Origin: Pelodera strongyloides
Taxonomy: Eukaryota; Nematoda; Chromadorea; Rhabditida; Rhabditidae
Assembly: GCA_036852015.1 (NCBI GenBank)
Contig: JAANDG010000072.1
Span: forward strand, 1 to 64,000
Direction of reading: 5' to 3'
DNA: 64,000 bases
This document shows, piece after piece, positions 11,201-22,533 of the stretch. Made by a program: the position numbers and the translations under genes. Numbering within the stretch: position 1 is the first letter of the stretch; each line of letters opens with the position of its first letter. The notes under the pieces are model-generated. The model was not told where the DNA came from and ran no database searches. It worked only from the letters and a program-made list of their open reading frames with translations.

Positions 11201-14200
11201 AAGTTGAACGAACGATATTATTATGAACTTCGAATCTAGTTTAAACCTCTACACATGTTACTGCTCACCTGGCTTCGCTAAGGACGGAAATAAAAAGAAA
11301 CACACATAAATACGCGGCCCTGTTAAACATATAATAATAAGTCCGCGTGTGTATGTGAGTTTCTCGTGTCCCATCCAAAGCCAGTTGCATATTCCATAGT
11401 TCAAAGGTATGTTCAAATTGTTTGAGTAGCTCACATGGTCGGACCCGACAAATCGAGAGATTGATAAGATTTATCATTGTCCTTCTCGTTTAAAACAATC
11501 AAGTCGTCTCCAAAAAATCTTCATCAAAAGGAAGACGACTCTACTTTTCCCTGTTAAAATATAATGCGAAAGTCCGCGTGTGTATGTGTGTTTCTCTCAA
11601 TTTTGTTCCCCAACACTACTCGAGAGTGGCCGGTGCCATCCCAATACTCTTCCCATTTAACTTGGTGAGAGGGAGAAGGTTGCGCAGAACACTAGCTTAG
11701 TCCTCCTTAATTCTATCATCTCTTTTGTGAAGAGTGAAAATGCAGAACCTCTGCTTTTAACAATTCGAGCACGATAATTGATCCCATACATATTTTTCAA
11801 TTCAATTTCCTGTAATTTGTTATGTTGATCTACTGAAGTATTGTCATCACTGTGCTTGGTATGTGTCTTATGCATTTGCCCAACTGTAATTGTATATATT
11901 GTATAATCAATTAATATGATCCTGGGCCGTATGATCAGTATTGTTCGCGCCATTTGTCTTTGTATCACATTGTATCAGTTGTTGATAGATAGCGTATAGC
12001 GCGTACCACCGTATACCATTCCGCATACCTCTTTCGGCCGGTCGCTCTCATTGGTTTTATCGCTTTTTCCGATCTTTTTTCATCAAATTATCATTATCGT
12101 ACAATGTAAAAAGAGACAGCATCGTTAATTCCACTTACATGATACCTGATATCAGTGTCCTTTCTAGTTAACTAAACGAGAGAAGTTTCCTGCTTGCATA
12201 CTTACTAAAGGGCTGCACACTATGCTTCGTATTTTATCTAGATACATTTGTATTAACTTTTATCAGATTTTGTGTAACTAACATGAAAATATAATGAAAA
12301 TTAAAGCCTAGACCGTCGTACCCTTTGTCTAGTCCCTTATGTTAACTTACTTGCCGCGCTCCCTTTTTTCGGGTCGAACGGCGGCATCAATTTTGAGTGA
12401 TTATCGCTCGGCTCGCAAATATCGCTGTGTGACAAATAGACTGATAAGGTCGCACAAGTGTTTTGCATAAAGATACCACCCCAAATAAGTGAAAGGCCTA
12501 CCCATCGCACCAGTTACACCATTAGCTCCGCCCACCAATCTTTTACTAAGGATGGGTACCATAGAAAGGGTATTTGTCCTCACCCTCCCATCACCGTATA
12601 CAGACACACCCCCTTTGTACTCATGTCTATCTTCACACGCGCTATTCAGAAACAATCATTGACTAATGGTCACACATTGTTACACCTATTCATACCTAAT
12701 GATGTTTCGTAAAGAAGTTGGCCACGTTCGGTCATAAACGTTTATGAGCTTGGACATTTTTGTTGATTTACATATAATACTCATTTCGTTTTCTAATTAT
12801 ATTGTGCTCAATAATGTCTGTATTTGAATACCATTCGTATAAATAGATAAACAAAATATGGCCACTGAATGCAACACATCTCTGTGCAAAGTTTTCCTGC
12901 AGGTATAGTGCTAATTAATGTCCGTGCCCCACTTCTTTGCTTACGAAACATTTGTTGTTTCCGCAAACGCTGTCAATTCCGTGTTTTCTTTAGTCCCCTT
13001 GAGACAAAAGCATAGTCGCGTCGAATACTATAAAAAAAGCGTCCTTATGGAGTAAATTTACATCACAATGTCGAGCTTGTATCACATTATACGAGAGAGA
13101 ATCGAATAGTCCAAAATGTTTTTATTCTTCTTCACGTTAACATTAGCCCGTATTCACGCAAACCAAGACAATATTAAGAAAACATCTATATTTGTCCTCA
13201 TCACCACCCTTCCCCACGTTTTATATTCCCACCGTTGTGCTTTTATATGAACGAGTGATGCAGTGCTTGTGACATTATAAAGCGATATTCACAAAATATC
13301 AGCTACGTTTATTTCCGGCTGTGTCCACTATGAATCGCCCCTTTTTATTTTTTGATTTTTACCATTAATACTTTCCAGTTTGTTGATTGAAGAATTTTCA
13401 AATCTGGTGCGACAATGATGTTCTCTCTTTTTACATTGTGTCTCAAGAAGCCAATATTATTTCATTGTCCTCAATACTCTTTTGATCTCCGGACTCATTA
13501 TTTAGATTTCATTTGTTCCAGGACACACTACCGCTTTTCGTATGCTTGTCCGTACGCTTTACAAGTTTTGTTTGAAAATTCTGAAATAAAAGAAGTAGAG
13601 GGATTGGAATACCGCACGATAGCCCTAGATGAAGAAAGAGTTTTGAAGCACAGCGATAGACTTAGCTGCAGTTTAAGTTCAAAACAGTGTTTCGCTTAGT
13701 GCCCTTGAGTACTGTTCAATAAAGTTTTAATATAAGCATATAGTAGAATAAATAAATGTTCCAATCTTCTTTCACAAGGGAACTTATTGGTATATCTAAG
13801 CAGGCAATAACCGTTCCCATAGTTCGGGTCATTCATCTGAAAATGCACTGAGAAAAGGCAGTGGACTCCGGTGGTTCCCACAATTTCACATATGTTTTCT
13901 TCGGGGCGAGCCGAGTCACTGTATCACCTCATAATACCCGACATATGTTTGTGTGGCCGAGTACGGTGGACCATTCTCTTCCATACAGCTTAGTTTAAGG
14001 AAGAACTAACTCATTCACTACATGACTTCGTGTTCCCACCTATATGTAGTATGGCACCGTGGAGTGAGACAGAAGCCATTCAGAAATGTCTTATACTGCG
14101 AACTCCAAATAAAGAAAGATCTGTGTTTGGCTCAATATTATTGCGGAACACGCCTTATAGGAAGAACATTGTATTATTTTCTGTAAAGGCTTCGCCACTA

Positions 14201-16688
14201 ATGATACATTATACAGAATATTGTTCGTGAATGCACACGGACAATGTTCACGCTTCCACTTTTTAGAATTGTAGCGGTTGTTTGCATCGGAAACATATTT
14301 TGATTGTTGTCGTCTATTTTAGACGGATGAGGGAGCCTCTTTGTTCACCATAAGAAAGTGCATTCAAATAGAGGAATTGTTTGAAGCAAGTGAGGCCCTT
14401 TCACCAACTAAACATACAGCATACCTGCACTTGTGCTATTCTCTTTTTTTAAGACATAAACTAAAGATATGATGTTTTCTGATGCATTCTATCCTGCTAC
14501 CGGAGCTCGTGCTCAATATCTACCCTTCCAGAACTCAGAACTCACCTGGTCAACCTGGTGCCCTATTTGTTGACAGATAACCCATTTTGTCCTTATGTAC
14601 CGTAGTTTCCCCATAGCAACTTTTCGGAGCACATCGCCTGCTAATGCTGATATACTCACCACCTATCGTGAAGTATACTAATCAGTGACATTTGAGGCTT
14701 GCGGCTGTTTGTCGCCGTCGTTGTATTTCCCTAGAATGGTCATTCAAACGCCTTCTAAACAACATCTATTCAAAAGCTCTATTCACGGCTTTGTGTTTTT
14801 CCAAACACTCACGGCCTTATTAGCTTTGCTGGGCTTTCGTCGTGTAAGTATTGTTACAAAATCCGATTTCTGTTTGTACTTGTGCTCTTTTAACCCAATG
14901 GCAATTAAGTGGCAATAGTAAGAATAACAATAATAGTTCACCAATAATATGCAAGAATCAGAAGCCATACTTGGCTTTTCACCTGTAATCCACTCTGTTT
15001 TGATAATGGACAAGGATATCTTTTACCGTATGAAGTATGTATTCAGCGTTCTAGTAGATAAGGGCACACGCGGAATGCTTGAACCAAAAATATGTATGAT
15101 TGCTTTTGCTAATATAAAAGGAACCATTTCAATATTGGTATGTCAAGCTGCGATTTTTGTAGTTTTCCGTAGAATTTGTATTTTTGGTCGAAAATTGTGA
15201 GCGCGTGAGCATTTCCTGATCTTTTATGTATCATCAAATATGCAATCATATTAATTGTCTCATAACAGAGAGAGATTGCTGAGATGCTGTGCATTAGAAT
15301 GTTTGTGCTCTCCAGCAGATACATCTTTATTGTGAGTTGACCTTGAATTCAATTCAAGTAACAATGACAGAGTACTCTTGGCGCTCAGTTCACTCACCCA
15401 ACAATTCAATCGAAAACATTTTTTCAAACACTTTTTTTTTTGAAAACCATGAAATCTTCAAATATTTGCACGAAGTATACTAGGCAATTTTTGTTATCCC
15501 CACTCATGTTTGCTACCGACCAAATAAGGAGATGGCGTTTGATTCTCACTGCATACTTGCGGTCTTTTGCTTTATGCTACGTGAAACTGGTATACGGAAC
15601 TGGTACACACATTGGGTGTTTTGTGAATGCCTCCTGAGATAACCCCCGTCGAAAGCTGCCATTTATTGTTAGAATGAAAAGTGGTAGAATGCGGGTATTA
15701 GTCATTAAACAAGTGATTCAAGTGCCGCACCGGAAAGCATTCTTACCGGCTGTTACCGTAATCATATCATATAAAGAGGGCGGGTCAACCTATTGTGAGT
15801 CCGAAATTGTTGTCTTCAATTTTGTGATGTCATTGCCATTTTAGGAATTGGCTAATAGTTTTTCTTTATTTTAAGAAGGAGACTGTTTAGTTTCTGAATC
15901 TTGAAGCGTTGTTCCAAACCACATCTGGAGACTGGCTTAACACATCCAGTACCTTATAAATTAATATTTTTGCGCTTATCCGTTAATATATAATGTTTTA
16001 TCCCGTGTACTGCTTTGCTATTCAATCTTCTTTCTTTGTCCCAGAATGACCACATGAATTCCTCAGCATTCTACTTTTGTGTTTGCGATTGAACGTCCTG
16101 GAAAATGAGGTGCAACAGAAAAGGGGACGGAGAGTTGTGTGTGAGAGTTTGACTTTTCACCTGGCCTACAATTTCTCAGTTTACTTTGGTTGTCTTTTGT
16201 AAAGGCAACTCGTCGGCCGCGGTCCGTCTTCACAATAGAATGGCCCGGGATACAACAGAAAAGCCAGTGGTCCGCTAACAAACACACAACGAACACAGAG
16301 TGTGTGTCATACACGCAAAATCTCCCGCTCTCTTTCAGCGGTCACATGAAGAGATTGAATTGCATTTCGATCCCTGACCTTTTATTACAGTAAGAAGAAT
16401 CTAAGAATATTGTCCGTAAACCGGAATCTCTTTGTTTTCATCCTTTGAAGTCTTTCTTCGGGTTCCATATCCTGAAGGGTTACAACTGACGCCTGGTTGT
16501 CAGTTACCAGCGACAGTCGAAACACCTATGGGTACGGATCCCGACCTCGCACGCGAGTTATTGTTATAAAGATATTGGATGCCTTCCGTTTGTACCCTCT
16601 AGTGTTTTCAGATTTATATTGCCATTGGCTGAGGGCGTTACTCTAAAGAGGAAGACATCCATTTCAGTCATTCACTCGTCTCTACAGT
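5246..16688. other. Large gene-poor region (about 11.4 kb)
   Basis: No open frame here carries a recognisable domain or joins into a convincing multi-exon model. Most frames are below 100 codons with low-complexity AT composition. There is a 45-bp imperfect direct repeat at 11320-11367 and 11552-11597. An open frame ending at 13699 reads EVEGLEYRTIALDEERVL in its last third and is followed within 30 bases by AATAAA (about 13720), so it could be the last exon of an unseen gene, but I found no upstream partner. The region may hold regulatory DNA for the downstream SOX gene. Confidence 0.4.
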
Positions 16689-19005
16689 ATGTCAGAACTG
16701 CAGGTAAGCGAAAAGAGTCTGTGTACCAAGGGGCCTTTACTTCTTGCATGCCTCGTTTCAAAATTACGGCACTCACACGGTTGAAATGCCCACTCTATCT
16801 ACGTACTTTTCTTTTGTTTCGGTTAAATTAAAGCCTATTGTTATGTGTCAGTTATCAAAATATGATTGTTTACCCTGTTTTATTTTCTCACTTCCTTAGC
16901 AAATACGTTGCTCAATGATTTTTCTTGAATTCTCGTCTTGTGTTTTGAGGCAGCCGGCATTTCAAATTAACCTGCTTCATTTCGAGCTTCATTTTGGCAA
17001 ACGATGTAAAGGGTTTTGGGTAAAGTAAGACTGACTTTAGCTTATTATTGGCTTGATTTACTGATAACTGATATGTCTTAATTAACTTGTAGATCGAGAT
17101 CATTGCCGGAATGTCGTCTCAATTCCCGACACCGCCACCAACCCTTCCCCAAGCCTCCCATTGGAGTGCGGCTGAAAGGAAAGAATTCGGAACGGACCGA
17201 ACCCCATCTGGGGAGAAGATCAAAAGACCGATGAATGCATTCATGGTATGTTTCTGTCTTGCTTAACTATTCCTGGTTAACTGCATTTCACCCCACATAC
17301 GTCAAACGCAGTGTTACTCATTCAGTATTTGATTATTCAACCATTTCCTTCTTTCGCTCAAATGTTTCCATTTTTTATCGTTTCAATGAGCTCATTCTAT
17401 CCAACGAGGCCTATTTGTCGCAATTGAAAATAATAATAATAAGGATTGTATTGTTGTGTGTATGTGGAATGGCAACACGTCAACGCAGCGCATCAATTCG
17501 CCCGAGTATTGTTTCTTTATGTGACACGTGAATACTTCATTGTTTCCTTCTATAGAATATTGAAAAGCGTCGTGCATGAATGTGCTTGTGGTTACCAGCC
17601 TTTGTCTTGTTTTGTGTATATGTGCTTGCTTCTGACATTGATCGGCGCGAAATTTTATAAAGTGATAAAATGGATACTCTGTAAAATAGCTCCGCTTTCT
17701 AGTGCGATTGTTTTGATATCATAATCAAGGAAAAGTGTACCCGACGGGTCTCATTATTATTCCCATTGTCCTACACAATGCGGTGAAAATCGTAATATCC
17801 AACCATCAAATTTTTCACTAACTATGTATAAGTAGAAAATAATGCACACACAACGATGTTGCTGCAAAGAGAAACCGCGTTGCGATTGTCCGATCAAGAA
17901 TCCATTGTTTATGGACATTTTAGAACAATGAGGGCCAAATTAATCACCGGCTCACTGTACCTGATCCTCATTGAACAAAGAGTTTCTTTAAAGGAGCGGT
18001 GCGGCGAGATAGGTCAGGGGATAGGGAATTCCGGCATTTCAGTAATACTGTAGAACATTCCGCTTTCAGGTTTGGGCCCAGATGCGCCGTGCAGAGATCA
18101 CTGCGAATTCGACTAAAGTCCACAATTCACTCATTTCAAAGGCGCTGGGAGTGGAATGGAAGGGAATGAGTGATGAAGAGAAGGCGCCATATGTGCAAAA
18201 GGTAGCTTACATTATAGAAAACATAAATAAAGTATTTCAATGAAGTTGTATGAATAATACGGCAAATTAAGAAACCGATCAAGAACATGTTGCCGTTTCG
18301 TAATTGGCGTACAAAGCTGATACGACGCAATAACATTAAGTAACTCGGTCATAGAGCACAGGCTCGACTATCAACTCTGCAATTCCTTGCTGTTTTAGGC
18401 GCGTGAACTTCGCGATGAGCTCTTCCGCGAGCATCCGAATTACGTCTACAGGCCACGCAAGCGCAAGCAGCGACACTCCGCCTACCCATCGCCGAAATCC
18501 ACTCCCGCACCGAATACTCAACACAGTCCACAACAACATCATACACCTACTACACCCAGGGAACAGGTAAGATATGCGGGCATTCTTTATTTATTGAATT
18601 CGAACCAGGACGCTTACTCTCATTAATAGTGTTCAGTTTTCGCCTGTTATAATATATATCCTTATTGAATCCTTAAACATGCAGAACCAAAAACACGAAA
18701 GAAACATGGTACAATAAGATGTAGGTGCGATGATAAACCCACATGCTTCAGTCACCGACAAAATACATGAACAATTGTTGCAGATCAGTCCTGAGTCTCT
18801 GGTCTCGAAGGTGGATGCAGCCGATCTTCAAAGCATAATGTCTCCTCTACTTCTGTACCCGAACTTGATGCCAAACCTGGCCACTCTACTACCTGGTCTG
18901 CAAAACATGTCCCCACAGACGTTGTCACCTCATCCCTTAGCTAACCCATTTTTCTTCAACTCGCTATTTTACAGTCAATTGGCTGCACAAATAAGCAAGC
19001 AGTGA
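16689..19005 (+). CDS. SOX-family HMG-box transcription factor (divergent)
   Basis: Five exons join in phase: 16689-16703, 17093-17245, 18070-18201, 18399-18566 and 18784-19005 (690 nt, 229 residues). The HMG box spans about residues 47-124 and starts IKRPMNAFMVWAQ, the SOX hallmark. It continues HNSLISKALGVEWKGMSDEE and ends HPNYVYRPRKRKQ, with a basic nuclear-localisation-like tail. SOX factors bend DNA at WWCAAW sites and act in the nucleus. The central box is more divergent than in textbook SOX proteins (RRAEITANSTKVHNS), so I do not assign a group; the HPNY.YRPRKRKQ end recalls groups E and F. The box is interrupted by two introns, one after RPMNAFM. The C-terminus is Pro/Leu/Asn-rich (activation-like). 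ATG 16689 follows CTCTACAGT, a probable spliced-leader acceptor; a second in-frame ATG is at 17111. The last exon must start at 18784, because an upstream acceptor at 18685 gives an in-frame stop. Confidence 0.85.
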
Positions 19006-20933
19006 GATCGTACTCTTTGTAGTAGTCTAGTTAATAATTTCATTAAGCCCATAATAATAATAATACTGATCATCTTCACATCTCGCAACGTATCAGTTGA
19101 GTTGTAAATTTGCATCCAGAATTACATATCATTTAATATGTATGCCGCACTTATTTCCTTGTTATTGTTCACCTATACACTATGTGCCCATTACCTTAAA
19201 CATGTACAAGATTTTTGTTTTATATTGTGCTCGTATTTTATGTCAGCCTATTTAGACAAGGAAACTAATGTTGTTCCGTAACTGTCAATTTTGCATATTA
19301 GGCTTCATAGGTTCTATTTTTTATAATACGTAAAGGCCGTTAAGCCGCGATCTCGTTAATATAGCCGTGGCTAGGAAACTATTTTACATATTTTTAACAA
19401 CTACAAATGAATTCGAGCGTCCTGCTTCAGAACCTTTAGATTGCGTAGTTCCTCCCTGTCCATCTGTTATCGATTGATATGCAGTATCTCGCTCGGGTAC
19501 CGTATTACCACTGATGTGTTTGCGCGCGAAACCGAAAAATGTCATAAAATTATCGAATTGTAATCGTCAGCGAACGGCAAACACTCGTGTCATACTATCT
19601 CTTCATTGTTTTAACCGATTATGTTCACCTCAAGGATTTTTTCTTCATTTTATTTTGTAATCCTGATCTTCTTCTGCACTCACATACGTTCAAAGCGACA
19701 CATCTTTTTATCATGATCTTTTACTTAAAAGATTCAAAATATTGTTGCCTTATTGAAAGAAACGAGACTATCAGGGCTGCATTTTATGTGACAATGGATT
19801 AACTACAACAACAATTGAATGGACAGAGCATTCACGGAATTGCTATGAGCAATCAGACAATGTAAATTACCAATGCTTGTTTGTCTAAAACAGTATATAA
19901 TTAGAAAGCAAATGAAAATAACTTCTTCACACACTAATGTTCAAAGAGTGAATAATGTCGCGCCCGTAATTCTACTTTGTGTCGTAAACTACGTGCAGTA
20001 ATGCTCGACTATCGTGCCGACTACAAAACACGCCTAATAATTTTTTAAAAGTTAATCTATCAAAGAATGGCAAGAGGAAGGTATTTTTTACACGTTTTTC
20101 TAAGAATCGCAAAAAAATCATTATGAATAAAAGAAATCAATTTGAGATCACAATCATACCCTGTTACAGCAGTCAGATTATTACATAAATGATACTATAA
20201 TAATTGTCTAATGCGCTTGCCTAATTTACGTTAGGGTGCTCACGGTAAAGGCCATTCAATAAAGGGACCTGGCGTTTCCGTGATGTGCACGCTTCTTTCA
20301 AATATGCAGTCAACTCAAAGCAAAGCGATAAGCAGTGCCGCTACTTAATGAAGATATTATGTTTTTAGTCGGTTTGATAAAAGAAAATGACCTTTGTTCT
20401 ACGCCAAGTAGAAAATGTCATAGAAGAAACAATACACAAACAGGTGTATATTGTTAGCCTGACACAACAAGAGGTAAAAAAGATAAGGCCCTAATTCCTT
20501 GTTTACATACAAATTATCACTCTATTTATCCAGACTAATGATATTGCGATCACTTAATTAACCGGTCACTTTCGGATGCCATGTATGAATATTCAGTTGA
20601 TAGGGATTCCACGTCCGCACTGTCTCTGCTCCCGTATTCCGGTCTCCGGCCCTTTTGCTGTAGTTGCACCATATGATAGTATCGGCAGAAGGTTAGCTGA
20701 GAAATTATTAATTAATGTTATTTAATGATTTCATTGTATATTTTGGTGTAAAAGTGCCCAATATATTGTGGTTTAAGATCGATCTTTGTTCTTGTAACGC
20801 TAAAAAAATGCAAAACTGACTTGGCACCACAGTATTGCAACCATTGACAATAAAGCGAGTATCACATTGTAGCAGTGAGAAGGAACCTCGTGAACTGAAT
20901 ACATTATTATATGTGTTGAAGTAAAGCGCCATG
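19006..20933. other. Intergenic, no gene seen
   Basis: AT-rich spacer after the SOX stop; no clear AATAAA stands out for SOX. On the minus strand, 20696-20550 is an open exon-like stretch after a TTTCTCAG acceptor and ends in TGA; it is discussed as a possible alternative terminal exon of the neighbouring membrane-protein gene. No other feature is supported. Confidence 0.35.
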
Positions 20934-20976
20934 GCAGCGATGTCCGAGTGGTTAAGGAGAAATTCTGCTCGCTGCG
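20934..20976 (+). pseudogene. Internally deleted tRNA-Ser copy
   Basis: This 43-nt unit has the full 5' acceptor strand and D arm of the tRNA-Ser gene at 26063 (GCAGCGATGTCCGAGTGG, then TTAAGGAGA) fused directly to its 3' acceptor strand (CTGCTCGCTGCG). It lacks the anticodon arm, variable arm and most of the T arm, about 39 nt. The 7-bp acceptor stem still pairs perfectly. Flanking DNA after the unit (ATTTTGC, then CTC) resembles that of the intact gene, so the copy was probably duplicated with flanks and then lost its middle. It cannot decode. Confidence 0.85.
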
Positions 20977-21013
20977 AACATTTTGCTCTCATCTGATCTG
21001 TTATTATTAACTC

Positions 21014-21019
21014 TTTATT
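21014..21019 (-). promoter_or_regulatory. Poly(A) signal (AATAAA on the minus strand)
   Basis: AATAAA on the minus strand lies 24 bases after the stop of the membrane-protein gene ending at 21044. The tight spacing supports that terminal exon. Confidence 0.55.
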
Positions 21020-21043
21020 CCATAAAAAAATGTATAAAAAATA

Positions 21044-22533
21044 CTATGGACTATGGAACTCTTGATATGCTTCAGCTTCCCGTGGAAGTTGTTCAACTAT
21101 TATTTATTTTCATAACTGAATGTAATTTCTGGAACTGGTACTTACCGTAAAAGTCTTTTTCTGCCGCGGTTGATGTCCGGATCTTTTCAATAAATTCAAA
21201 AGCACGCAACACTTCGAGTACCGCAATCAGCATGTTGACGATCAGAAAGACCAACTGCAAATTATAAGTTACATTCAGCTTTTTGAAGACGGTTCAAGGT
21301 GCAGTTTACAACCTTTCAGGAGTGGTCATGATTTTTCCAACTCACTAAATATAGGAATCCTTTGTTAGTAACATAGTTTGGGTTTCATCCGAGAGACATT
21401 TTTTCCAGTTTCCCCCTTTACCAGACATATCCCGTTGAATGCATACACTGTGCATTCTTTATGTCCGGATAACTCCCTTCGCTCATCTGCGATATGTAGT
21501 AAGATGAATGGATTGAAAGGAAGATGTGTTAAAAAGGTATTGTTCTAATGGACTATGCATGTGGTAAAGACTATTTTTATTTATTGTTCGGTACTCTCGG
21601 CCTGTCTGTTTTCGTCGGTCTCATTTTTTGCCTCATAACTCTTGTCGAGTTTTGTTTTTGTTGGTGCGGACATTCATGGAAGTGACCGAAGATCGCCCCT
21701 ACTCATCCATTTTATCCCACGCTTCTCATGGATCCCCACCATTGTGGTCTATGAGTTTCGGTCAAAGAGTTAGTATAAAAGGGCACTCATAGCAGACCGT
21801 CTAGCTCAAGCTCTCTTTGTAGCTCTTACGCATATTCATATTGCTCTCTAGGGCCAACGAAAAAATAGAATGCAACTGATTCTCTAGAATATCTATGGTA
21901 CAAAAGAAACAGTACATTTACCAACATTTGCAGGTGTTGCCAAAGGCAAGCTACGTTTTCATCGTTCCAGAATTAGGTCGTCTGAGACTCAGAGGGGCGT
22001 GTGGTAATTGTTTTCAACAAAATGTTCAACAAATACTGACCAAATAAGCGGAGAAGACGACAATGGGGACGGATCGCTTCCTGAACACTCCAATTGTGAA
22101 TGAAAAGTAGAATGGAACAGTGCATATGAATAAAAATGCGGGGAACACATACTGCAGAACAGCTGAAGCGAATATCGAGTGAAATATCACCGCGGTAGCA
22201 ATAAGCCAGCACACTTTAACGGCAGTCTGAAATCAGCGTCAATTAACATATCAACTAAAATCATTGACTTACAACGACTCAAATCAAGGGAAGCTTGTTA
22301 CTTTTCAATAAGTACATTGTTATTATTAATATGTGACAAGTCTCGAATAAACAATAAACAATAATGCTAAAAACTAAAATGCCGAACTCAAATGTGGTTA
22401 TTGAATCACTTACACGTAAAGTGCACGCACCACAGCAGCATGAATCGTCAATAACTGAGGCTGATATATCTTCATATGTCATACTGAAATAGATGTCCTT
22501 AAAGAAATTTCTGAACATGGAAGGTCGTTGCAT
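21044..22533 (-). CDS. Small multi-span membrane protein, LAPTM-like layout
   Basis: Four exons join in phase: 22533-22414, 22226-22041, 21254-21146 and 21096-21044 (468 nt, 155 residues plus TAG). The N-terminus (about 42 residues) ends in CCCGACTLRT, a Cys-cluster followed by Arg-Thr. Three hydrophobic segments follow, about residues 43-66, 68-86 and 92-118, and then a cytosol-like tail with charged residues and a YQEFHSP end. The Cys-x-x-Cys then RT junction before the first membrane segment recalls LAPTM and related small endolysosomal membrane proteins; that is inference, and I do not claim orthology. Introns are 187, 786 and 49 bases. A poly(A) signal lies 24 bases after the stop. No close gene neighbour shares its strand. 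Confidence 0.65.

Noticed and set aside
13415..13699. Possible terminal exon with AATAAA shortly downstream
   Set aside because: The last third looks protein-like, but I could not find any phase-compatible upstream exon, so it is not called as a gene.
18685..18783. Upstream acceptor for the last SOX exon
   Set aside because: Using GCAG before 18685 meets an in-frame TAA after ten codons; the TTGCAG acceptor before 18784 keeps the frame open to the stop.
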